A stretch of DNA of 64,000 nt from Maylandia zebra. Its lineage: Eukaryota > Chordata > Actinopteri > Cichliformes > Cichlidae. The position numbers and the translations under genes are program-made. The stretch lies in assembly GCF_041146795.1 (NCBI RefSeq), contig NC_135185.1, positions 29,075,529 to 29,139,528 on the forward strand. Reading direction: 5' to 3'. This document shows positions 27,145-36,800 of the stretch, one piece after another (positions within the stretch are counted from its first letter, which is position 1; each line of letters opens with the position of its first letter). Below the pieces are notes generated by a model that was given only the letters and a program-made list of their open reading frames with translations, did no database searches and was not told the DNA's origin.

Positions 27145-27235
27145 TTTGTCGTACTGGTCAAGTGGTCCTAAACATTTCACAATTTTGTTAAAGAACTGTT
27201 GAACTGTTGAGAACCACTTAATCAGAGAGACTACG
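27145..27235 (-). ncRNA. mir203a: mir-203 precursor hairpin (microRNA-203)
   Basis: On the minus strand, 27180-27159 reads as the 22-nt mature miR-203a-3p, matching my recollection at every base (starts GTGAAATGTTT, ends GACCACTTG). The opposite arm, starting at 27218, begins AGTGGTTCTCAACAGTT, the known miR-203 5' arm. Between them is a short loop of about 10-15 nt rich in A and T. The arms pair almost throughout: AAGTGGTTCT against the GGACCACTT block, CAACAGTT against the AAATGTTT block. The location supports the call, because human MIR203A also lies between ASPG and KIF26A on the same strand. miR-203 is a skin and epithelial microRNA that represses p63 and promotes keratinocyte differentiation. 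Hairpin ends are approximate; the mature sequence is exact. Confidence 0.95.
27159..27180 (-). ncRNA. mature miR-203a-3p
   Basis: This is the 22-nt 3' arm product. The seed (nucleotides 2-8) is TGAAATG, so seed-matched targets carry CATTTCA. Confidence 0.93.
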
Positions 27236-27520
27236 CACGTCTTCATAGCAAGGTCCGTCCTCTAAACTGCTGATCTCACTAGTGAAAGAAACAACAACAG
27301 ACAGAATTAAGTTCTGTTAATCTGTCGGTTAAGGCACAAGTCAAACACATCACGACAGCAGATTTCACACTGGGCCTGATGGAGAGCAAATACGCAAAAA
27401 CTAACAAGGGGTTTCAGCCAACGTGCGCTGAGAAGACTTACCTAGAGATAGTTCTTTCCTCGCGGTGGTGTTTCTTTGTGTCATCCCAGCCCAGACTGAC
27501 TAACTGCAGGGTTAAGAGCT

Positions 27521-27529
27521 CTTTATATA
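27521..27529 (-). promoter_or_regulatory. TATA box, probable pri-mir-203 promoter
   Basis: The minus strand reads CGCTATATAAAGAGC, a near-perfect TATA box. A start site 25-30 bp downstream (about 27495) would lie about 280 bp above the hairpin. Downstream an AATAAA is found at 26804-26799, so the three elements outline a compact primary transcript. This is inference from position and motif strength; no start-site data are available. Confidence 0.5.
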
Positions 27530-27814
27530 GCGTTTTGGGGTTGGTTCGTACAAGCCTCACATTCAGGCAGGAATGAGGCCCGTGCAGGTCCAACCGGATG
27601 AGCTGGGTTCCACCAGTAGGAGCACGACTGGGCAGCCACGCTCAAGACAAAGATAGCAACTGCTATCACATGAACATGAGGAATTTCACGTTATCTTTGT
27701 CTTTGTAGTTTGTTTAATTTCTGATGAAACTATCAATTGTCTCACAAAGTCTTACATTGTGTGAGCTGAAGGGCTGTGTTTGGGTTTCATGTCATGTAAC
27801 ACCTATTTTAAGCA

Positions 27815-27890
27815 GATACTCTGGCTACCTGTCAGTGTTAAGATTGTATTACTAGCTTTTAAATCACTGAATGGCCTGCACGAGATAAAT
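27815..27890 (+). mobile_element. Short Rex1/L2-type LINE reverse-transcriptase fragment
   Basis: The plus strand translates approximately to WLPVSVKIVLLAFKSLNGL, the familiar W-L-P-V ... F-K-A-L-N-G-L block near the C-terminus of L2/Rex1-like reverse transcriptases. It is about 75 bp, with no intact frame beyond it. Confidence 0.6.
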
Positions 27891-27899
27891 TATAGATGG

Positions 27900-29363
27900 G
27901 AGTTTCATAGACACGGCATTTCAGTGGTCTCAGAGGGACTCCGTTTCACTTGACTTTTCTTTAAAAATAAATAAATAGGGGGAAAACCCCACTATGTTTT
28001 TAGATTAGCCTTTAACTAAACCACGCCTTTGAAAACGACTATTTCCAGCCTTTTTTTAAAAAAAAAGTTTTCCAATTTCATTTTTAAGTTTTTAAAACAT
28101 TTTATTGTATGTAAAAGTGATAACTGCTCAAGAATCAGGCATGGAGCAGTCCATGTGTTTTTTATTTTTTTTGTGCAACATGGGAGCGATCACAGGAGAC
28201 ATTTCTCTGAAAGAAGAAATTTATTTCTGCCTCTTTTTTTCATCCACAGAACAAACTAAATCTCCCAGAGTTCCTGATTTGCAGCAGCAGAGGCAACAGC
28301 AGCAATGGAAACAACAGGATACATTTAAAATAACTAAGATGTATATGCACACACATGTAATCACAAAACATTTACGTGAATGACTCTTGCCCAGATTGGT
28401 ATTAACGTTACTGAAAACCAAACAGGAGTAGCAATGTTTAACATTTCCTCATGTTTAACTAAAGTAACGAATAAGTAAATGTCATTCATTTGTGATTACA
28501 AATGTAAAGAATGCGAAAAGACATTTAAAACACATTAAGGAAAACAGAAACCGTGACACTTTAAAGCATTTATGTCTCACACAATACTCTGGATTTCCCC
28601 TTTCCATCTTAAAGAAAGAGATATGTGACACTTCAGGCTCAACAATCAGAACAAGAAACACGCTAGATGAGTTGCAAAGGTTTAAACTGCAGGTTTCTGA
28701 AATACCTGTTGTAGCAGGAGGAAATGAAAAGCTCTGGGAACAGAGGTATACTTTGGCTCAAAATGCATGGGTAGTTTGGACACCATCCAAAATAAAAATT
28801 AAATTAAATTAAAAAAAAAAAATCCTAGAATCATTTGAACTGAGATTTTGCAGCATGTCACTATAAAAGAAACAGCATAGAAATCTGTGAATGTACCCTG
28901 TACGTCCAGATATTATGCTATGACACATATATTGCTACACAAGGAGAAAATATTACTTTATATTGTAATGTTCATGTGTATATATATATAGGTTCTGCTC
29001 AAATGGCATAATTCCCTAATTGGACATCACATTTACTACATACATAGAAATAAAACATTTGATTAAAACAGTCAGCACTGTAACCAGTTTCCTTATACAC
29101 AGAAAAGTCTGCAACAACTTCATGTACATACATCCACTTATTTTCTCTGGGCACCATGCCCTCAGCAGTTACACAGTCTTTTGTGTTATTAATATTTTTG
29201 GAGAGGAAGACTGCAGCAGCGATGGCTTTGAAGAACACATGCAATCAGATGACATCCAAGAAGAGAGCAATTTTGTGAAAAGTAGCCGGACGTTGTGCAG
29301 AGAACACCTCAGCAGTTAAATGGATGCCAGCAGAGGACAATTGTTGGTTCAGGTAGCGTCAGC
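27900..29363. other. Intergenic / aspg 3' UTR candidate region
   Basis: If aspg uses its distal last exon (29364-29405, minus), its 3' UTR would extend into this stretch. TATAAA at 28962-28957 and AATAAA at 28225-28220 on the minus strand are possible polyadenylation signals. The rest is AT-rich, including an A run near 28809-28820 and short TA repeats near 28978. No other gene is seen. Confidence 0.4.
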
Positions 29364-29405
29364 TCAAAGTGCCGGTGGGGTAGCCTTGAATTGGATCACT
29401 CCGCT
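29364..29405 (-). CDS. aspg: aspg possible distal last exon
   Basis: It follows a strong pyrimidine-rich acceptor (TTTGTCCCCGTGGCAG|). In phase 0 it encodes SGVIQFKATPPAL and stops. Joined to exon 16 at 30786 it gives a 653-residue protein. I have no homologue in mind that settles which end is used. Confidence 0.45.
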   Translation of the reverse strand, partial: SGVIQFKATPPAL

Positions 29406-29782
29406 CTGCCACGGGGACAAACAGAGACAGGATTAATATGCAAGGGTGGCTGGTGTTTCAGCAGAATTCAATAAAACGCTTCATCTCCAACCACAATTAC
29501 ACACACAGATGTTATCAGATGTTATCTGATGTATCTCTGGTGATAAACGGGGTCTGACACACGTTTGGCTCAAATTCATGCAATAGTTGTTTTGCAAAGT
29601 GAGCAGGTTACAAATTAAGCTGGCAATTAGCTCATTTTAATCAATGATTAAGTTATTATTTAGTAAAGCTGTCAGTTCAAGTTTCTCAGAGCCAGAGGGA
29701 AACATCTACACAGTAAGGAAGCAGCTTATCCTCATGAATATTTTTCTTGATTACTTCTATTAACGATTAAATGATTTTCAAC

Positions 29783-29797
29783 ATGTATATATGTATA

Positions 29798-29878
<81 letters not shown>

Positions 29879-29914
29879 ATACATACATACATATATACAC
29901 ACACACACACACAC
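29783..29914. repeat. Compound AT/GTAT/ACAT/AC microsatellite
   Basis: About 130 bp of TATATG, (AT)n, ACAT and (AC)n units. It produces spurious IYIYIY reading frames on both strands. Confidence 0.95.
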
Positions 29915-30155
29915 TGCTTTTCTAGTCTAAGTGAGCACTCAAAGCGCTTTCTTACTACAAGCCATATGCACTTAATCACACACACATTCACACAGTGCTT
30001 TTCTCTATACCTAAACACTAACACTCTCATGGATGAATCAAAACTCAGGGCTCATTTTTGCCCAAGGTTAAGCTGACATGCAGACTGGATCTAACTACCA
30101 ACCTTCCAGTTGGCAGATGACCTACTCTATGTCCTGAGCCACAGTCGACCCGGTT
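29915..30155. repeat. Teleost interspersed repeat (CTGCTTTTCTAG...GAGCCACAG type)
   Basis: The stretch runs from ACTGCTTTTCTAG through GAGCACTCAAAGCGCTTT, TTGCCCAAGG and GACATGCAGACTGG to CTACCAACCTTCCAGTTGG and CTGAGCCACAG. This block order is a repeat I know from many fish genomes, often next to a TA/CA microsatellite as here. I cannot name the family with certainty. The copy is diverged. Confidence 0.6.
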
Positions 30156-30770
30156 ATAATATAATATATTGTTGGCACTAGGAGCTTTTCCGATTTCCTT
30201 TTGCAGTCTGCTTGTGTGTCAGTTCAACCAGTGGGATCTGAGCAGGTGTGGGTACATGCAGGTGAACAAGGTGTGTGAAGACCCAAAGAGTGAGTGCATT
30301 GACCAAAATGCTATGTGGACATAGTCACCTATCACCTGACATAAATTTAGGGTTTTAATTTGATTTTCAAAAGGAATCTATTTGTAAACTACAACTGAAC
30401 AGGAAGTATGGAATTATTAAAATATACTTCTATTGGATGTCCTGGTTACACCAGAAACCCAGACCCCCAAAAAAGCCCGCTTCCCCCGGGTTTTCAATCA
30501 GCATGCTAGCTAATGACTTTCCAGATCAGAGCCATTTCTCTGTAGATTTGGCACGTTATTCCCACCTAATTTGGTGACCATTCCAAGTGTATGCAATTCC
30601 TCTTTAGCACTTTGCGCTGAGACACACAACCCAGTGACAACAGGTCATGATGGATAATAAGCAAAAGGTATTGTAGACAAAGAAAAAAGGGAGCCAATGC
30701 AGTCATGCACAGGGTTTGATCTCATGCTGAGTATGGGGAATGTAGACACAGGGAAACACACACACTTGGG
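30156..30770. other. aspg 3' UTR or last intron
   Basis: This is downstream of the proximal aspg stop, and becomes the last intron if the distal last exon is used. No canonical AATAAA is seen on the minus strand close to the proximal stop, which argues mildly for the distal exon. Confidence 0.45.
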
Positions 30771-30836
30771 CTACATCTTTTTTACCTCTTCCTCATCATC
30801 ATCATCATCATCATCATTAAATTCACCCAATACTTT
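30771..30836 (-). CDS. aspg: aspg exon 16 (proximal stop)
   Basis: Acceptor ATTCCAG|AA. It encodes VLGEFN, seven Asp and three Glu residues, then VKKM and a TAG stop. A usable donor GAG|GTAAAA lies inside it (exon would end 30786), allowing splicing to a distal exon instead. Confidence 0.7.
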   Translation of the reverse strand, partial: KVLGEFNDDDDDDDEEEVKKM

Positions 30837-33800
30837 CTGGAATTAAACAAAGTAATTGAGAGAAAATTATAGACAGAGAAACCAAGCTTGCCCTGCAGAA
30901 GAGTAAAGCTGAAAAATGGAGAAAACAGAGCATACCTTTGATTTTTTGCTCTCGAGTCGCAGCAAAAATGCTACCACATCCTTTTTGCTGACAACTTGTG
31001 CCTGTGACAGGCGATGATGGAGAAGTTTTTTTTAACTTTGTGAACTGCTAAGTGTTAATAAAATAGAAATATGCCTTCCTACAAACCCACCACTTGAATT
31101 GCAGTCTGCCCATCATAGCCTGGTTGATTTAAGTCTGCTCCAGCAAGGCTCCAGATTTCCAGACCATCCAGGTCACCATTGGCTGCCAGGCTGATGCACA
31201 CAAAGTAAAAGCATTATTACAGCAACAGGATTCATTTCTCCAAAATCAGTATTAATATAATATTATACACTGGGCAAAGAACAGCTTGTGTAAAGGAAAT
31301 TTGTGGAAAGACTGCAAAAGCATATCAATGGAACATTCAGTATTACTGAGCCACATGAGCCACAGGAGCTTGAGGTTTATCTTCATAGTGACACATGCAA
31401 TGCTTATCATATGAAAGGTGTGTTCCTGAAACTGGAAATTGGAACGGTCTTAACAAAACCTGTTTAGTGTCTCGGGCAGATTAAAAAAAAAAAAGAAAGA
31501 AAGAAAGGGAAAAAAAAACAACACGTACTTACTGACACTACAGATAGAGAACAGATCTGAAGCTATGCTGTTAGGGAGCATTCCTACAGTTTGTGTAAGA
31601 GTGGGACAACTGGTTGCACCTGTGTCAGCTATGTAGGATGGGTCATTAGTGACGGTGGAGCAACGAAGTGGCTGTGTACAATTGTTACAATACTTCCTTT
31701 TTTGTGTCTGACCTGCACATTTCAGTTCCTGCTTCCTCCAACTCATGTCTGGAGAAATGAGCTCCGGTCTTTCTCAGCAGCTTCACAACTTCCTTGTGTC
31801 TAAGTTAGAGAGCATGTAATCACAGAGTTATTGTTACTGTATATCACCATTCACACATGCACTCTTTTCTATTAATAAAAGGGCATCGCAACTGATCACT
31901 TTTCTGTAACTCTTGCAAACCTTAAGACAGAGCTAGTAACATATTCCACATGGTACAAGTTTCAAGGAATGTAATAACACAACACAACATTGTGACTATA
32001 AATCTCTCTCTAATTGCAGTTGTATTAGGACATTAGATTATGGTGCATTTTTGCTATTCTCAATTCAAAAGTCAGGTCTTCCCCTCTCGGTGCCTGTGTC
32101 CAATCGAGAGCAGCTGTTGCAGCACACACACATAGACCCTGCTATTAATGATGGGCCCAAATACTCAGAAGTTTGGCTAGACTTCAAGAGAAGTGATGAT
32201 GACAATCTCAGTTACAACAAGTGTGACGAGTCCTTTGCACGTGAACCAAATAATGCTCGTGCACTCCATCTCCGTCTCTTAGCGAGATGCCAGAGAGCCT
32301 ATATCTCATTAATAAAAGGGCTTATGTTTAATAAGCATATTCGTTTGAATCAGAAGAAACAGACATAACTACCTATTAAGTGTAATTAGATATAATGCTA
32401 ATTTTAAACAACATTTTCATTCACACTGTAATTTAGACTTGGAGCGAAAGAGTCTGTGTGGCAGTAATCGTCGTTTGGCAAGTACGAACAAGTTTGTTGT
32501 CCCCCGCAAAGAGCCGCCCACGCAGGAGTCACATGCAGTGATTTTCACAGTGACAAGAAATGTGCATTAAAAGCAAAGGCTGAAAAGTTTCCACAACTGA
32601 CCCGCAGACTTTCTGAATAAGACCTGTGTGACAAAGCGACAGGGTAAGCTAGTAAGAGCTCAATTTTGTGCCTAATTGTTTAGCTGTATGGAGAGCAACA
32701 GCCAGAGAACCTATTAGGGACTTCCTGCGGAGCATAAGCCAGTAACTCTCATCAATGAACCGGGGAGCAAGCTGGTAGGACTGGTTCAGAGGGCACTCCC
32801 CACATTTCTTTCAGGTTTCTCTCTCTGTCCTCTCTGCCTCTCCTTATATGGGCATTAGGCTCTTAATACAGTACGAAATGTGGCTCACAATGTGCTCGCG
32901 CATCCCTGACAGCAACTTAAAACTCCACTTTTATTACTTTTGTTATTTCAGTGAAAATATTAAGAAGGGGAATAGCTGCTCAAGCTGTGCAGCACATTAC
33001 AGGAAGTGTAACAACAGGTGTCTGCGCTCCAGTGCATCCCTCTGCCATCACAAAGGCAACAAGTCCACACTTGCAGCACCAACCGTTGAAAGAGATGAGC
33101 CATTTGTCGCAGCTCTGACACACACAACGTTTTCACCCTGAGGCTCAACATAGCCCTGAAATGTTACGCCTGGCTATTCCCTGACAGACGTTTAGAGCAA
33201 CCTCAGTGAATGACACAAAATTAAAAATACAGCTTTGGTAAAAATAAACACTGCCTAAATTGTCAGATGACAATTAGCCTAATTAGCTTATGATTATTGC
33301 CCGGCCTCTAAACTCCATTACGAGCCCCTTCCTGGTTTCACCCTCCCCCCAGCCGCTGCTGCTTTCTTGCCATTTGAGCAAAACCTATCAGCAGCTCATG
33401 TAATGAAGTCCTCTCTGTAGCAGCTATTAAACATATTTGCAGGAGATCCTCAGATGTCTAATTGCCAAGAGGGGGGGATTTAAATTGTTGTGTTTGCAAA
33501 TTCATAAATGACAATATTACTTTAACAGCAAGATACAGGCAGACACACTGGCCCTTACTGTTTCGAAACAAGACAAGTCTTACCTGAAACGCACAGCATT
33601 GCATAGGGGTGTGTCGCCATAGCGATCTTTAGTGTGGACCGAAGCTCCATGACTCAGTAGGTACTGCACCATTTTGAGGTGGCCCTCACAGGCAGCAACA
33701 TGAAGGGGTGTGCGTCCATCGTAGTCCACCAGACATAAGTTACTGCCCTGTGGAAAGGGAAAATCCTCAGTGTGTGTGCTGGTGGTTTAAAGGTTAGTGT

Positions 33801-36800
33801 GGTGAGATGATGTATTGATTTTATTTCTAATCTATATTTGTTCTTTTTGTTTATTTGTTTTTATTTAATCTTTATTTATACGGGTAATCCCAGTGAGACT
33901 CAATGCTCAATCACAAGAGAAACCTGTTTCAGACAGCGTAACAAAATTACAAAAATAATAATAAAAAATCTCCTGAAAAAGACTAAAACTTGAGTGTACA
34001 ACTAGAATGATCGAAAAGCCTTACACCACTGCTAGATTTGGGCGATGCCAAACCTGTGGCTGATTTTTTTTCCACTCATCTGAGGATCTAAAGTGCCAAA
34101 CTGTTTGAGTAGCAGTCTTCAAGAATACTTCTCCAGGCTTCTTGAAGGACATTCAAAGCTCTTCTCTGGATGTTTGCTGCTTTTTGTTCCATTCTTTGTG
34201 AGGATGATTCCACACTGCTTCAGTAATGTTGAGGTCTGGGCTCTGAGGGCCAACCCATGCCTGGTAGTGTCCCACTGTTTTTTTGTTTGTCTTTATCCAT
34301 GTATGCTTTTAGTTTGACAGTGTGTTTGGGATCACCGTCATGCTGAAAAAATGAAGCCGTTGCCAATCTGATGTTTTCCAATTAGCATTACATCGGATCA
34401 AAATTTGACAGCACATTTCTGTGTTTATAATTGCATCAATTTTGACAACGTCACCATCCACCGTGCTTGTATTCACTCACTGTTGTAGCTCTCTCTCGAT
34501 CTCCTCTGTAGATACTGACAATGATTTGAACCAAAATTTTCAATTTGATCACTTCTTAAGACCTGCTGCTACCGATTTTAACTAAATTTCTTGTCTAATG
34601 TGGTATATCTCAGCCCTTTCTCCCTGCTTACTTTCCTTAAGAGTGGCTGCTTGACAGCCGCCCTTCTACCATTTCTGCAGAGGCTTCAGTGAACATTAGA
34701 GGGATCATCAACTGGAAGGTTTTTGCTGGATTTTCTTTACTATTTCTTAAGGACATGACTTTCAAATACTGTTCATCTGCTGCTTTTTTATGCTTGAATG
34801 ATTCATGGGTCAGTGTTAAGTGGCTTAACAAATATACAAAAAATAAAAATAAACAAGGTCTGGACCAAAAATGAGTGAAAAGCAGCCAATGCCCTTACGT
34901 GAGGGCAGAATATATTTTTGAAAACTTCAAGGTAATCTAGGCAGCAGCTGCATACCAGTCAATCCACATATAGACATGTACATGCGACTGTGGAGACAAC
35001 TCTAGGCTTGCCTTACCAGTCTGTCCTCTAGTTCTGCTTGTCTGAGTGCCTGCGTGTTGACTACACCGCTCTAATACAAAATGGAAGTGTGACCCTGAAA
35101 ATGTTTTGAAAATCTACCAGTGGGAAAAGTTTTCCAAAGTTCAATGACCTTACAGCCAAACATGACCAGGAAAGAAATGGGTAAAATGTGTTTGGAGACT
35201 CAAAAACAGGAAATAATGATTAACTTTACAGCATGTGGTGAAGGTCGTAGGATTGCTTACCATTTCTTTTAGGGCTTTTAAGGCCTCAATGTCACCGATC
35301 TTAGCAGCGGCGCATGCCAGCGTGGGAGTCAGAGCATCTCGGATGGCTTCCAGCTCCTTTTGAAACCAGATTCCAAGAATTTTAAAACCCGCAATTTCTC
35401 TGAATATGAAAACAAGTCATCAAGTATGGCAAAATGACAAGCTCCTAATAACCTAAAGTTAGCCCCAGAGCTGAAAGTCTGCGGAAATGCACTGCTACCC
35501 TTACCTCTTTGCAGCTGACGCTTAGAGACTTGGCAATGACTTGGATGAAACGGCTGTCACTCAGGCACAGTTTGGCTCCTGCCAAGTCAGCGATCATTTC
35601 ACCTCGCAGGTTCTCTGCCATCATCTGGACAGAGTCACAAAAAAATAATAATCTTTTAGCACTTTGTTACTTTAAAAGCTTCCACATAATGGAAAAGAAA
35701 GTGTTGAAAGTGCCACCAGCCTTTTTCTTCGCCTCCAGAGCAAGCTCCTTCTTGGCCAATACGTAGGACAGTTTTGACAGCGCAGCCTCTGGAGTCATGT
35801 CGCCTCCTGCTATCAGGCCGGCTTCTATCAAGACCTGTAGTATCAATCACAGGAATAAGTGACCTGATTGATTCATTCTCTCTCCAACTCAACTGAACAT
35901 ATTAACAAGACTGTGATTAATTACCAAGCGTCATGAACTACCTTGCCAGTGGCGTAGGATGTAGACACCGACCCCCTCAGACACTGCGTGCAGTTGATGA
36001 TGATGACACCGGCATCAGTGGCTTTCTTTAACTGTTCCAGGAGATCAGGGCGGTTATCGGGGGCATTTCCGCTGCCGTAGGTTTCCAGGACCACTCCTTC
36101 CATGGGTGGCTGCAGGAAAGCCTTTACCTGGACAAAGATGAGCGCAGTTTCAGGTTATAAACACCCAAAATTTATGGCCATCTTAACTGGCTACTCAACT
36201 GTGCAGAATCAAGATGAGAAATTAGTATTCCGTGTTATTTTTCCTGCAGCCCCTTTAACTCCATGCAACCCATTCACTCTCCTAAAAGCCCATCTGGTGC
36301 CATCTCTGCAACCAGAGTATCTCAGTCACTGGTTGGCTGGTTGGCACTGGGAAGCCCTACACCACATCATTAGCCATGGCATATGACTAGAATGGCAGAT
36401 GACTCAAATGGCAGAAAGGAGAGCAATTAATCTGAAGGTGTTAGCAAGCATAAAGTCACTTGGCAAGTTTGTGCCAGTTACCATAAAATGCGAGAAGAAG
36501 GTGACATTAAAAGTTCCAGGTTCACTCAGTATTTTTTGATGCGATAAGCAGTTTGACAAGAAAGGTGTGACACAGATTACCAATGAAGCTCCCGTACTGC
36601 AGAGTGCGGACACACGAGAGCCAAGTGCCTAATCAAAACGGTGCCTCATAAAAGCAGTTAAAGGCTGTAAGAAAGCCTTGATAGCAGAGTTGGGCAGTGG
36701 GAGCAGATTGAGACAGTAAAGTCGCTCCCCCAGCAGACGCTGCAGGGGGAGGTGCAGCTAAATGTTACAGTATCTGTAGCAACCCTCCCTCTTTACAGGG

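Larger units (their letters stand above)
33748..35260 (-). other. aspg intron 11 (1.5 kb)
   Basis: Contains the interspersed repeat at 33868-33975 and Tc1 copy A, which together fill much of it. Confidence 0.75.

Noticed and set aside
29732-30076. Open frames rich in Ile-Tyr on both strands
   Set aside because: Pure product of the AT/AC microsatellite and the adjacent repeat.
31450-31746. 98-codon minus-strand open frame in aspg
   Set aside because: It overlaps the true exon 13 in a different frame and continues into intron sequence.
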